Part shown: positions 22,123 through 33,652 of the stretch, piece after piece
How the letters are laid out: each line of letters begins with the position of its first letter
Position numbering within the stretch: position 1 is the first letter of the stretch
The notes under the pieces: generated by a model
What the model was told of the DNA's origin: nothing
Databases searched by the model: none
Seen by the model: only the letters and a program-made list of their open reading frames with translations
Made by a program: the position numbers and the translations under genes
Source of the DNA: Stereum hirsutum FP-91666 SS1
Taxonomy: Eukaryota; Basidiomycota; Agaricomycetes; Russulales; Stereaceae
Assembly: GCF_000264905.1 (NCBI RefSeq)
Contig: NW_006763131.1
Location: 253,039-317,038, forward strand
Direction: 5' to 3'
Length of the DNA: 64,000 nucleotides

Positions 22123-22923
22123 CTTGTCTGGTCCGGTTCTCGTTCGTCGTCGTGAAGGTCGTAGGATAAATCAGAGGTCTATTCACAAGAAAAAGTAACG
22201 GAAGCCTCGACGCCGACGCCAACGACTCTCGCAAAGAGGTCCAATAGAGAGAAAGCCTGGGAATGGGTGGGCTCTTCGCTGCTCCGAGGAGCTCGCTGGT
22301 TTTATAAAGTCTGGCCATGGTCGGATACAGGACATGATAGGTCCGTCGGAGCTCCGGCCCGCAGTGATACAATCGGAAATGGGCCACACCTTGGCAGGTG
22401 GCCAACGTCGACAAGGCGTTCAATGATATCATATCGGTGAAACAGTTATGGGCTAGACCGCAAAGAATACGAAAACGAGAAAAGTGAGGAGATAAACATT
22501 CTCGAGGAGCGAGAGGGGTGAGTCATTATGTCGACCGACTACCAAATCCTGCGGAAAGGCGTGCAGTTCGACGTCAGTCGCTAGTCATCGAAAAGCAGGA
22601 GAGCATGAGGCGAACCGAGTGAGAGAATCGATTGTCAATCGACAGCAAGCGCGAACTTGAGCTTGAAGACCTGACCGTTGTTTGGGATTCTGATCAACGC
22701 TGACCATGAAGAGGCCAATTTTCCCATGATGCTCAAACAGCTTACTCCGCCGTGGCTCGAGGGTAGACCATATTCATTGTACAGACGACTTTGAGTTCTT
22801 GCAATGTTGCTGTGATAGTATACATGCATCAATATCTTCTCCTTTTTCCATCTGTTCCATATGTGTCTCATCTACCTTGTCTTACCTTCCCTTACCCTAC
22901 CCATTCTCTACGCTTCCATACCC
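22123..22923. other. Intergenic region upstream of the carrier
   Basis: Presumably holds the carrier promoter and the 3' end of the ubiquitin protease, which is transcribed the same way. No gene or repeat recognised. Confidence 0.5.
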
Positions 22924-25900
22924 TCAAACCCTCTCAAAGACATACAAATAAGCCAACGCCTTCAACTCCCTCACGCTCTCCTCATCTGCCTTCACCACCT
23001 TCTCGTCATTAAACAACACCCATCCCTCCCCTTCCTTCTTGATATGCGCGACGTAATGTCCCGAGTGGACGGATGGGCCTTTATGCGAGATGAAGGCTTT
23101 GAGGATGTATTTCGCTGGGATGGTCGCAGTGCCGCCCATAGATGGGGTCGTGGCTTCGGCAGTGGTGGGCGCAGCGGGAGCGGGATCGTCAAGGCCTGTG
23201 TCGTCTGGATGTGAGAAGAGCCATTCGACGGCGCGTTCGGGATCACCTCCCTGAGCACAATCATTCAGCAGAGATAGCGTCCATACAGATCGTTCGTGGA
23301 AAAGCTTGGAGACCATAGGCAGGAACAGTACGAACCGTTTCCCGCAGCGCCTTTTTAGCCTGCGCTGAACTGAAACCCATATCCGCCAACATCGAAACTT
23401 GCTCCGCACTCGGCTCCGGACCACTCGAACTAGCCCCTCCTCCTGCTGAAGCACCACCGAAGTCGATTGGAGCATCGATATCTGCAAATGGAGCGACCGT
23501 CGGTATTGTAGGAGGAATACTATGAGGGTGAGAAGGTGTAGAACATACCAGGGTCCTCCATATGCGCGAACAACCAGTTCATAGCAGCCTCAGGATCGGA
23601 ATTTCCAGTCGCAAGAAGGGCTTTCTGACATCTTACTTGCGGGAAACCCATAGCTTCCAGCTGGGCCATAGCGGCTTCGTTGAAGGATGGCGCGGTTGTA
23701 GGTGCTAGACGAGGATATTAGTGAGGTGACAAAACGAAATGAAACGCAGAAGGGGAAGGGTATATACCAGGTGCGTCCCCTGGGAGTTCGGTCTCGCCTG
23801 GCTGAAGACCTTTGCTGAGGTATTTGTCGAGAATGAGGGTATCGTCCTCAGGCATGATGAGTGGGATATCTGTACATCAAAGCCAAATCCATCTCAGTAC
23901 TGCACCGCCAAAAACTAGAATCAACGGGACCAGAGTAAATACACACCAAGCTTCGTAGGCACCCAATTCACGAGCTGGAACTTCTTCGCATGCACGACCA
24001 GCGTAGTCGGAAACGTCTTCATCCCGACTTGCTTCCTCGCCTCCACATTCGCATCACATTTCGGACAGCGATACTCCAGTCCCTCAACGCCAAACACCCC
24101 ATCCAGACATTCATCCACTTTGACATCTTCGTATTTGATCCTTCCCTCTTCGTCTTTACCCTTCTCTCGGGCAGGAACAGCAAGACTCAGCACGTCCTGC
24201 TGATCGACTCTGTACCTCACCCCGCCACACCTCCCACATTCCAATTTCTGCTCCATCCCAAACGCGAAGACCTCTTCCGGTCCAGGAGTCCCAACTTTCT
24301 TAGCGTGACGACGAAGCGTGGTGACCAGATGTCCCAAAAACTCCTCAGAATCTTGTTGTCTCATCGTAGCGAACTCTTCGTGGCCCTTGCCCACTAAAGC
24401 CTTGAACATCGTAGGCTTGATACCCTCCTGAAACACCGGTGTAGGCGAGTCATGAGCGAGTGGGTTCGTGCTCTTCGGGTCTTGGGCGGAAGGAGATGGC
24501 GAGGCGCGAGGATGCGAGTATCGGCCCGAAAGAAGGCCGTCTGCGATTTTATGCATTTGACAGTCTATACAGTCGGCGGGGAGGGGGGTGGTGCAGGTGA
24601 TCCAGTGTTCGGGTGCGGTGGGGAGGTAGCGGGCTTGGAAGGACGGAAGGGAGAAGATGGCTTGCAGGACTGAGGCCATGTAACAGCTGGCATGCACCAC
24701 ATACGCGATATCTTCGTCAGCCATCGTGTATATGAAGGTAAAAGCGGGAGACGGAGTGTTACCTGTTCCCTAGGTTCGCGAGACCAGTTAATCCGGGACC
24801 GAACACGGGCTCGAGCGCTTTGCCTGATTCGTCGGTGAGGGAGAAGTCGAACTTGAGGTTATGTTCGATCTGGAGTTCCGTCATTGACTTTTCGGTCTTG
24901 GTCTGCGTTTGGACGTTGATCCCGAAAGTCGACAAGTGAAGCGCGAGTTCGGGGTCGAGTTTCGAGTCGTTGCAGATGTAACAGTATATGTCTGCGATTG
25001 TGGTGCAGCGATGGTGGATGAGTAAAGGTAGATAAAATGAATGAGGAATGGATGGGTGAATAAGAAGATTAGCTGTACCTGCCGAGCCTTCGGGGGTGAT
25101 GGTGCCCAATTTGACGGAGACGGGATGTCCTGACTCTTCGAAGTGGGTGAGACCGTGTCCGTTACCGCCTATACCTCCGAACTGTTTCCTCCCACATCCG
25201 AGCGAACCGCAAGTGAGGCAGAGCCAGAGGTTCTCTTTCAAATCGCACTTATTGCAGTGCGCAAGACCTATCGCTGGTTTTCAGTATCCAAAAGTAGTAA
25301 ATCGGAGGGAGGGAGAGGTACTTACCCGAACCCTGAATCGCTCCCGTCGCCAACTGCTCCAATGTCAATGTATGTTCACAAGCCATAATCTCCTCCTCCC
25401 ACGCCTTCACCTCCGACTGTCTCGCAGAGCTCATCGAGTTCAAGACCCCATCGACCAAAGACTTGATCAGCGGATCACCAGCGGCGGTGTTGAGTTCGGG
25501 GAGAGGAAGGCCTTGGACGGGGTCTGAAGGCCAGTGTTTGAGGAGTGTGAGGTGCTCGTATTTGTCTTCTTCGCGGTCTTCGATGATGGCAAGTTTGGTC
25601 ATTTTGGCGGGTGGTTCAGAGTCGGCGTCCTGCAAGGAGAGGTTCAGTGTTAGTAAGCAAAGAGACGACGTCAGAAAAAAGGACGAGGGAAGATCTTTAT
25701 CTAGAAACTGGGATAACGGAAATGTGGGGTGGTAACATCATCGAAGGCGATATTAAGACACGTTAAATCGGAAAGTGGGGTAATCTGGCCTGTGGGCTAT
25801 GGCCTATACTGTAGAACCAACGTCGCTTTTCGACTGATACTACACACAGTGGTTCGCCAAGTTGGATGGTGTCAACCTGTATAAAGACTTTTGTGCGTAA

Positions 25901-26367
25901 TCATGCACACTATAGGTCTTGCCAAACCGCGGGCCCACAGACCCAAAAGGCCGTAGGCACGAGCCCTGAGCCCAGATTGTGTAGTCACCATAGTCCAACA
26001 AAACAGCATGACGATGAAACCCAGACTAATGTAGTGAGGAGGCCTACCCGTTGCGAAGAGGGCTTCAACTTCCTCTTTACATTCAAAGTAAAGGCATGGC
26101 CCGTCTTCTCGAAGTGAGTCCGTGCATGATGTCTTTCCGGGCTAAGGCAGCCCCCATTGAAGCACGTCAAGCAGACATCAATTCCCAATGGATTATCCTA
26201 CAACATATGACCCACATAGAAAACTCAGAATTCTGTCAATGCAGAACGTAAGGAACAGGACGCACCTGGTTGTCGAAGCACTGGGTGCACTCCTCACGAT
26301 GAACCTGCTGCGACAGCTTTGGTGGCTGCAATCGCGCCAATGAATTCAGATCGACAGTCGCCGACAT
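22924..26367 (-). CDS. UBP14: Ubiquitin carboxyl-terminal hydrolase, isopeptidase T / USP5 (UBP14) type
   Basis: Cysteine protease that disassembles free ubiquitin chains. The start is the Met at 26367 in SATVDLNSLARLQPP. In order: a variant N-terminal zinc-finger region (VCLTCFNGGCLSPERHHARTH), then the canonical ZnF-UBP (LWLCLTCGSLGCGRKQFGG, HPVSVKL, DIYCYICND). The Cys box reads GLANLGNSCYMASVLQAIF after splicing and carries the catalytic Cys. Next come RQQDSEEFLGHLVTTL, zinc-binding Cys pairs (ECGRCGG, YRCPKCD), two UBA domains (MAQLEAMGFPQVRCQKALL; MLADMGFSSAQAKKALRETG), and the His box HSGHYVAHIKKEGEGW with FNDEKV. This is the full domain order of the family and all catalytic residues are present. 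At least eight exons. Head-to-head with SSZ1. Confidence 0.9.
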
Positions 26368-26628
26368 TGTTCTCGTGAATTATTCTGCTGAAGTCGTCGT
26401 GACAAGGCTTGTTGCCGTCGTTGATGGTGATGGAGCAGAAGAAAGCGGGGTGCGCGTCCCAGCGCCACGCCACTCAAACTTGAAGACCCTGTGGCGCAAC
26501 GGGCGTCTACTCCACGTGCACTGATCTCCCATTTTTTGTGAGTGGCTTCTTGGCTTTGAATTTCGTTTTCTTTTCGTACTTTCATCCCCTCGAGCTCGCT
26601 GCCACTGCCATCCCCGACGACGTTAAAT
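26368..26628. promoter_or_regulatory. Bidirectional promoter between UBP14 and SSZ1
   Basis: Only 261 bp separate the two start codons, which point away from each other. The segment has pyrimidine-rich stretches and no TATA box that I can see, as expected for constitutive housekeeping genes. Confidence 0.6.
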
Positions 26629-28917
26629 ATGGCACCTAAAAACGTCCCCAACGGCAGCGCTAAAGAGCAGCCCATTGAGGTTTCCGGGTCTAGTCAGCCC
26701 GCCGTCGTTGGTATCAACTTCGGGAACTCGTATGCTTCCATCGCGGTCTTGACCAACGTACGTCCCACTGTCTTGTCCCAGATCGTATAAGGATGATCAT
26801 CGGTGGACATAGGAAGGAAACGCTGAGTGCATTGCCAACGAAGATGGAGAGCGTCAGATTGCTTGTGCGATCTCTTACCATGGCGAGGAACTGGTGCGTC
26901 CTTTCATGCATGATAACTTTTTCTGCCCTAGGATCTGACGCCTGTTTCGGTCTGTAGTACATTGGCAACCAAGCCAAGGCACAGCTTGTTAAAAATGCGC
27001 ACAACACCATCACTGGGTTCCGCAACTTGCTTGGCAAAAAGTAAGATTTTCCCTATATTTGGTCCATCGCCGCGTTTTCCTCCCTGTAGACTTCCCGCTA
27101 TTCTTTCCTTCTGAGTTATCGTTGCGGTTCATTTCTTTTTCTATCCATACCCATTTTATATAATCTCAACTAGCCACACGACATCTAATTGAACCTTTCT
27201 CTCCAGATTCTCTGACCTCCCCAAAGACGAGAAACCGACCTCCGCCGCCGTAATCCAACACCCCACTCTCCCCGACACCCCCGCCTACACCGTCCAGGTC
27301 ACCCAAGCCGCCCCCGCCCCTCTCCCTTCCTCAAAATCTACTCCTGCCGCCTCTACCACCGCTACCCCCCGTTCCGAACCTCTCGAAACCACCCTCACCC
27401 TCACCCCCTCCGAAGTGACCACCATCTTCCTAAAGTCGCTCATCGGTTCAGCCTCCGATTTCCTGGGCAAGAAGATCGAAGGTGCCGTGATTGGGTATCC
27501 TGGCTGGTTCGAAGAAGGCCAGGTCGAGGCGTTGAAAGATGCGGCGGAGAAGGCTGGCGTAAAGGTCTTGCAATTATTGGTCGATGCTGGTGCGGCCGGA
27601 GTTACCACCACGGCCGATAACTCGACCTTCGGCGATCTCGCGACCAACACGTCCTCTCCCTCCGCCGACCGCACGCAACTCATCGTCGACCTCGGCTCGG
27701 ACTCGCTCTCCCTCACTCTGCTGTCCATCCGCCAGGGCCTGTTCTACCCCCTCGCCGAATCCTACCACCACGGCATCGGCGGCACGAGCATCGACACCAA
27801 GCTCGTTAAATTCCTCGCTAAGGAATTCACGAAGAAGACCAAAACGCCGCTTGCCGTTGCGCCTTCGACCGAAAAAGGCGACGTCCGCGCCGAAGCGCGT
27901 CTCCGCCTCGCCCTAGAGCACACCAAACGCACCATCTCCGCCTCTCCCTCCGCCGCGACCTGTTCCGTCGAGTCCCTCAAAGACGGCATGGACTTCACCG
28001 GATCTGTCAACCGTCTGCGCTTCGATATGGAGGCTCGCTCGGTGTATGATTTCGTCTATGCGAAGACGGAGGCTCTGTTGAGCGAGGCCGGTGTAGAGTG
28101 GATTGAGCTGGACGAGGTGGTGTATGTGGGCGGGTCGGCTTCGTTGCCTGGGTTGGACGAGAGACTGATCAGCCCGAATGGAGAGGGGAGCGCGGTTGGT
28201 GGGTACGATCCCGATAGGACGGTCTCGCCGTTCACGAAGGGGACGATCGTGGGTGGTGGTGTTGGCGATCCGACGACTATGATCAGTAGGGGCTGTGCGA
28301 TGCAGGCGAAGTTGATCATGCAGGTCTTGGGCAAGGAGGGCGAGAGCAGTGATGTCGCCAAGGCGTTCACTGACGCTACTACTAGCCAGGGCGAGGGCGC
28401 GAAGTGGAGAGAAGTGAAGACGACGAGTCAGAGTTTGGGGTTGTTGTTCCCTGAGGAGGCTGGTGAGGGGGAGAATGGGCTCGGAGGACAGTGGGTCCGT
28501 GTGCTGGCGAAGGAGACAGCGCTTCCCGCGCGGAGGGTCGTTTCGGTCGAAGTCGACCTCGGGGCTGCGGAGGGCGAGAAGAAAGTTGGGTTTGAAGTGT
28601 GGCAGGTCAAGGAGGGCGTCAAGACCGATCATATCAAGCCTCCGCCTCTTGAGCGTGATCCGGAAGACGAAGATGACGAAGAGCCAGAGGAGGAGGAGGA
28701 TATCGAGGTGAAGGAGAAGACGGTAGAGAAGGATGAGTTCTTGGTCGCATTGGAGATCCCGGCGAAGTTCGCGAAGAAGCAGAAGGGCGGGTGGAGGACG
28801 AGGGTGGAGGTGAAGTTGGTCGTTGGTGTGGATGGGAAAGTGGAGATCGAGGCCTGTGAAGTGGGTAAGGAAGGGGAGAGGGGGGAGATAGTGAAGGGGG
28901 AAACGCCTGCTTTGTAG
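26629..28917 (+). CDS. SSZ1: Ssz1-type Hsp70 (ribosome-associated complex subunit)
   Basis: Atypical Hsp70 that pairs with zuotin on ribosomes and helps nascent-chain folding. Exons are 26629-26757, 26813-26893, 26958-27040 and 27207-28917, 667 residues. The ATPase phosphate loop reads VVGINFGNSYASIAVLT, followed by IANEDGERQIACAISYHGEE and IGNQAKAQLVKN. Later segments are GAVIGYPGWFEEGQ, LQLLVDAGAAGV, LIVDLGSDSLSLTLL, GGTSIDTKLVKFLAKEF, VYVGGSASLPGLDERL and a short beta-domain-like C-terminus. It is longer than the roughly 540-residue yeast protein, owing to a Pro/Ala/Ser/Thr-rich insert (about residues 110-140) and an acidic patch (DPEDEDDEEPEEEEDIEV) near the C-terminus. It lacks the long lidded substrate domain of canonical Hsp70s, as expected for Ssz1. 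Confidence 0.88.
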
Positions 28918-29568
28918 AAGGTAGTGTTTCCTGTCCGACGCCTCGTACGGCGCCGATTATAGCCATCACAACTTTTTATGTACATTGGCAGGACCCATGG
29001 TGCGAGGCTGTAGCAGGAGCAAACGCCGGAGGTATACTGAGACCAACGGTATACTACTGCCGTTATTCAGGGATCTAAGCCCCTAGCATTTTCTTGCTCT
29101 GCAGCCCTATACTCTGAGGGTCAAAATTGCCACAGTCAAACTTACTAGTGCCACACGATCTAGGGTCGGAAGTCACCGCTCGCTTACATAACATCATAGA
29201 CCCATCTTTCGAACCGGCTGCGACTCTTTTCTCGAGCCAAAAGGTCAGCGGCAGTGCGACGACGCCCTGGGTACGCCACGATAATCCGCTACTTCCGAAT
29301 GTTTACTCATTTCTCGTGGAATGGCAGACGCGTTGAAATCGTATCTACAACTGTGAAGTTAAAGCAGTCTAATAGCTATCTCGAATGAGGACTGACTCGG
29401 AACAGAGGTACGTGACAAAAGCGACTAAGAGTTATTGGCATTTCAACCTCTAATAAGTAAGGCGTGAAAGACGTTTGAACTAGCTTCTTACTGGGTATCT
29501 CGATACAGACGATAGCCTAGCCATTGCTTTCCAGCGCCGTACGAGCACGCGGAGAATCAGCGGACACC
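28918..29568. other. Intergenic between SSZ1 and F-box gene 1
   Basis: No gene recognised. The stretch from about 29136 (TACTAGTGCCAC onward, including GTCGGAAGTCACCGCT) is similar to 31285-31330 and marks the left flank of the tandem F-box duplication. Confidence 0.5.
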
Positions 29569-31059
29569 ATGGACACCACCCGTGTCTTCCCGCTTGAAGT
29601 GATGACGAAAATCTTCTGCGAATCGCACGCCGATGTCGTCTCCCGCCCTCTTGGTAGCGATTACTCGCCACAGGTCATCCTCAACGAGGCACCCCTATCG
29701 CTCATCCGCGTGTCCAGACGTTGGAGGGCAATCGCTTTGGACAGTCCACAAGTCTGGACGACTCTATCCCTTCCAGCGTTCCCTGACATCTCTTACACGG
29801 ATCTTCGCATAGAAGAGTCTCTCAAAGCTGTCCAATCATGGCTCGCGCGATCCCGCTCGCTTCCTCTATCTTTTGGCGTATCCGTGACCCGGTTACCATA
29901 CGAATACGACGTAGATTTTGATCTATATCTGGCTCGCTACCTGAGCATGCTCTTTGGGGAATGTCATCGGTGGAAGGAAGTCAACATAACCTTCCACTCA
30001 TACTCTGACATAGAAAGCGTTCTCCGCCCTCTCTTACCCTCCAGTTCTCCGAACCTGGCACCTCTACTCGAGCGATTCGTGGTCTATTCCAGTGGAACAT
30101 ACAACGAATCTATCATGACGCTGTTCAAAGACGCTCCCCTACTCCAAAATGTTAAACTTTATCATCCCAATCTTACGAAATGGTCCTTGCCGTGGTCGCA
30201 ACTGACGCGAATTGATGTCACGAACAGTCGGTTGACATGGAACAGCCACAATTCCATTCCCACAGACGAGTTTATGGCCATGTTGGGAAAATGCAACAAG
30301 GTTGAGGATCTCCGATTTTCCGTGGCCACCGATATAGATTTTGAAAGTCTAAACGCCATCAAACCTATCGCACTTCCTGCACTTCACCGGCTTCACGCTA
30401 GCCTTAACGATCCGACAGCCCGGTTTACCTGTGCTTTCTTGGGCTCCGTCCATGCCCCGAACTTACAGTCAATGCACGTCGCATCGAGCGATGTTTTCGA
30501 CCGCAGTCAAGACTATCGTAGGACGGAAGCAGATCGGTCGACGGCGGAGCTGCTGTCTGCATTCCGCTGTTTCCTGACGCATTGCAAGCATTCACTTCAA
30601 AAATTCAAGTTGTTAGGAAAGGGGGACGACCAGGGCCTGCCATCTATCTTGTCCAATATGCCGAATCTATCCTCTCTCACCCTGTCGATGGAAACAGTTA
30701 CCGTCCCTCTTCTTCGTTCCCTCACCCTTCGCTTCGTTTCCGACGGAACCGGATTGCTCGACTGTGGCCATGCACCCCATCTCACTCACATCGAATTCAT
30801 TGGCGATTATTTCCCCGGTGAAAAGACGTGGCAGTCGCCAGCTTCCGATCCTTCGGCACACGAGATATACAACATTTTCACGAATATGGTGGAATCAAGG
30901 CGCAGGATTCCCGAAACGGCATTGAAGACGGGAGAGGTCGATAGGCTTAGAGAGGTGAGGGTACAGAAGGGTATTTGGGCTAGGATGGCGAAGTTATATC
31001 GAGAGAGTTATGCACGGTTCGAGATTATGTCCGACGAGGGGTTGAAAATTGCTGTGTAG
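29569..31059 (+). CDS. F-box / leucine-rich-repeat-like protein, tandem copy 1
   Basis: Putative substrate adaptor of an SCF ubiquitin ligase. Intronless, 496 residues, starting MDTTRVFPLEVMTKIF. The F-box-like region includes PLSLIRVSRRWRAIALDSPQVWTTL, the usual Agaricomycete form with the conserved V-S-R-R-W. Downstream are irregular LRR-like blocks (LERFVVYSSGTY, LPWSQLTRIDVT, NLSSLTLSMETVTVPLLRSL). The C-terminal block EVRVQKGIWARMAKLYRE matches the neighbouring gene. It pairs with the gene at 31714 in the same orientation; sequence similarity reaches into both flanks, so they arose by tandem duplication. The target is unknown. Confidence 0.8.
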   Translation: MDTTRVFPLEVMTKIFCESHADVVSRPLGSDYSPQVILNEAPLSLIRVSRRWRAIALDSPQVWTTLSLPAFPDISYTDLRIEESLKAVQSWLARSRSLPLSFGVSVTRLPYEYDVDFDLYLARYLSMLFGECHRWKEVNITFHSYSDIESVLRPLLPSSSPNLAPLLERFVVYSSGTYNESIMTLFKDAPLLQNVKLYHPNLTKWSLPWSQLTRIDVTNSRLTWNSHNSIPTDEFMAMLGKCNKVEDLRFSVATDIDFESLNAIKPIALPALHRLHASLNDPTARFTCAFLGSVHAPNLQSMHVASSDVFDRSQDYRRTEADRSTAELLSAFRCFLTHCKHSLQKFKLLGKGDDQGLPSILSNMPNLSSLTLSMETVTVPLLRSLTLRFVSDGTGLLDCGHAPHLTHIEFIGDYFPGEKTWQSPASDPSAHEIYNIFTNMVESRRRIPETALKTGEVDRLREVRVQKGIWARMAKLYRESYARFEIMSDEGLKIAV

Positions 31060-31713
31060 TGTTCGGGCTTGATGAGTTGCGGGGCCAAGCATTGTATGGA
31101 GATACACATGGAACTGCGCACATATTGATACACAATGTTTGCTATGGTGAATACGGACAAAGACCGCACTCATGATGTATCTCTTACAGTCTCAATAGAG
31201 AAAATCAGTCGTAAAATGGGGGACATAGAGAAGAAGGTCGGGTTCGAAGTGTGGCAAGTCAAGTCGGAGGGCGTCAATCAAACCTACTGGTGCCACGCAA
31301 GCTGGGGCCGGGAGTCGCCGCTAGCTTTTGTACTTAGCTCACTTTCCGAACTGACTTGGACGAGGTACTTATACCGTCACCAGGACTTGAACGCGGCGAT
31401 TCTGCTTTTTTCTTGAAAGCTCAGCGACGACGACATAGTACTTCCTAGGTGCGTCACGATATCCCGTTACTTGTCAACGCTCATTGATTTCTCAGTGTCC
31501 AAACACACGCGTCGGCTTGTCCTCGATATCGTCGTTACCACTGTAGAGCCAGCAACCTCAGCCCAGCCTGTTTCCGAGTCCCAGCCTTTGTCAACCACAT
31601 AGGGCTCATACTCGAACCAGGTGAGTTCTCAAAAACTACCTATTTGAGGCCAGCGGGCATTTACGTATCATCCAATGCAGACCGAATCGTCGCACGCTAA
31701 ACGAGCATTTACG
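31060..31713. other. Spacer of the tandem F-box duplication
   Basis: The first 150 bases repeat the 3' flank found after F-box copy 2 (CCAAGCATTG, GGAGATACACATGGAA, GAATACGGACAAAG, GCACTCATGATGTATCTCTTAC). Then comes a fragment of SSZ1 coding sequence (listed separately) and promoter sequence for copy 2. Confidence 0.65.
31228..31325 (+). repeat. Relic of the SSZ1 3' end plus flank
   Basis: Bases 31228-31275 encode EKKVGFEVWQVK, followed by EGV, and are nearly identical to SSZ1 at 28576-28623. They then join sequence matching the region from about 29136 after SSZ1 (TACTGGTGCCAC). About 0.5 kb between these two points in the source is missing here. This is the scar of the event that copied the F-box gene. 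Confidence 0.75.
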
Positions 31714-33210
31714 ATGGATATCACTCGAGTATTGCCGCCCAACGTCATGGAAGAGATCTTTCGTCGATCTTTCGTATATCCCGAGGCAGATCCTCAAGAC
31801 TACACTGTAACAGCGGCCGACATCTTGAACAAACCGCCCCTATCTCTCACCCAAGTCTCTCGACGCTGGAGATTCATCGCTATAAATCACCCGCCGGTTT
31901 GGACATCCTTGTTACTTCCAACCAGTCCTGGAGTCAACGGTGCTACAGCTTTCTTCGTCACACTACAATCCTGGCTCTCTCGGTCCCAGTCACTGCCTTT
32001 GTCCTTTCGGATACATATTTCTTCGACTCCACCACAGGGCATCTCGAGCGACGTTTTGGGCAGAAACATAGGACAGTATTTGGGCACACTACTCGCTGAG
32101 TCTCGTCGCTGGGAGGATGTCTCCTTCTCCCTCGATATCTTGGACGACACGAATGAGGTTCCCAGCCTTATGTCTACCAAGTACGAAATGCCTCGCCTAG
32201 AACGACTGGTCGTTCGCTCTCCGAACATTCTGACGTCATCCATGTGTCACTTCGTCAGACTCGCACCACGGCTCCAGGAGGTCACTCTGCACGGTCCTTC
32301 GCTCACGAACTGGGACCTACCGTGGTCACAATTGACGAAGCTTGACATCAGTTGTGACAGCTACAAGGCCGTACCTAAACTTGGCGAACGACGAGAGCAT
32401 CCTATCTTCGAAGCGGAGCAGATGATGAACATCCTCCGACAATGCACTAACCTCGAGGAACTTCGTTTCGGCATTCCAGACGTCAATGCTGTCGATTTGG
32501 AACCCCTGAAGGATCAGGTCACGATGCATTCACTTCGCAGCCTTCACGCCTCCTTCTACGACTCCCCCGACTCCTTCTTCTACTTCTGGTTCTACTCCGT
32601 CGTCGCCCCTAACTTGCAATCTCTCAGCGTTCACAGCGACCAAAACTTCCTGGACGAGCTGCTGGACGAAGAAAGAGAAAAGATACGTGACTCAACTGGA
32701 TTACGCTCTGCTTTCCGCGATTTCTTCACACATTGCAAGCATTCGCTCCGGGAGCTGACGCTCATCGGCGACCACGGAAACGACGAGAACCTGTTGTCGA
32801 TGCTCGCTATCGTTCCAAATTTGTCGACTCTCACCCTTACGATGGAGGCCGTAACGCCCTCGCTCCTCCGTTCCTTGACTCTCTGTTTCGCGGAGGGCGG
32901 ATCTGGGATACTCCAATCCGGGCACGCACTTCACCTCAGGCACATCTGCTTTGTCGGCAATCGATTCTGCGCGGAGAACAAGAGCGATCTACCTCACCGT
33001 ACCCCCTCCGTCGATCCCTTCGATGCGTTTACGGAGATGGTAGAGTCGAGATGGCGAATTCCGGGAAAAGTTTTGGAGAAGGGTAAGATTGAGAGGCTTG
33101 TGGAGGTGAAATTGAGGCCAGAGGTGTGGGAGCGGATGGCGAAGATGCATGGAGAGGGTTATGAGAGGGTCGGGAAGATGTGGGACGAGGGATTGCAGAT
33201 TGGTGTGTAG
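31714..33210 (+). CDS. F-box / leucine-rich-repeat-like protein, tandem copy 2
   Basis: Paralogue of the preceding gene, intronless, 498 residues from MDITRVLPPNVMEEIF; an in-frame Met at 31675 would add 13 residues, but the Met at 31714 aligns with the start of copy 1. F-box region PLSLTQVSRRWRFIAINHPPVWTSL. LRR-like segments follow, including LPWSQLTKLDIS, TNLEELRFGIPD and LSTLTLTMEAVTPSLLRSL. The C-terminus EVKLRPEVWERMAKMHGE mirrors copy 1. Divergence between the copies is moderate and spread over the whole length, with no stops, so both seem to be kept. Likely an SCF adaptor; target unknown. Confidence 0.8.
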   Translation: MDITRVLPPNVMEEIFRRSFVYPEADPQDYTVTAADILNKPPLSLTQVSRRWRFIAINHPPVWTSLLLPTSPGVNGATAFFVTLQSWLSRSQSLPLSFRIHISSTPPQGISSDVLGRNIGQYLGTLLAESRRWEDVSFSLDILDDTNEVPSLMSTKYEMPRLERLVVRSPNILTSSMCHFVRLAPRLQEVTLHGPSLTNWDLPWSQLTKLDISCDSYKAVPKLGERREHPIFEAEQMMNILRQCTNLEELRFGIPDVNAVDLEPLKDQVTMHSLRSLHASFYDSPDSFFYFWFYSVVAPNLQSLSVHSDQNFLDELLDEEREKIRDSTGLRSAFRDFFTHCKHSLRELTLIGDHGNDENLLSMLAIVPNLSTLTLTMEAVTPSLLRSLTLCFAEGGSGILQSGHALHLRHICFVGNRFCAENKSDLPHRTPSVDPFDAFTEMVESRWRIPGKVLEKGKIERLVEVKLRPEVWERMAKMHGEGYERVGKMWDEGLQIGV

Positions 33211-33652
33211 TGTTTGGACTTCTCGATGGTAGGCTGCGGAGCCAAGCATTGCATGGAGATAGACATGGAATTGCACACATATTGTTTTACAATGATTGTT
33301 ATGCTGAATACGGACAAAGGTCGCACTCATGATGTATCTCTTACGGTCTCAAGAAGGCAGACGATTCATATGACCTTATGAGCATGTACGACCAACGACC
33401 AAGACGTTGAGACTCGTCTAAGAAGAGTTGGGTGGGCATATATGCCAGCTGGAGAAGCAAGCTTCCATTATTTTGATACATGCGCAAGGGGACTGTAGTA
33501 TCTTTAGACCAAGCCGCGTGAGGCCACCTATCCCACTTCAACGCGAGAACGAGTGACTAAATCAATCCATGTCGTCAGCACCAGCACACAGGACTACATC
33601 AAAGCAAGCCACGTAAAAAAAATCGAACTCGCTCACGTTGAAGACTAGCACT
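33211..33652. other. 3' flank of F-box copy 2
   Basis: Its first 150 bases repeat the 3' flank of copy 1; after that nothing recognisable. Confidence 0.5.

Noticed and set aside
33029..33330. Minus-strand frames overlapping the end of F-box copy 2
   Set aside because: Antisense to a well-supported coding exon; composition only.
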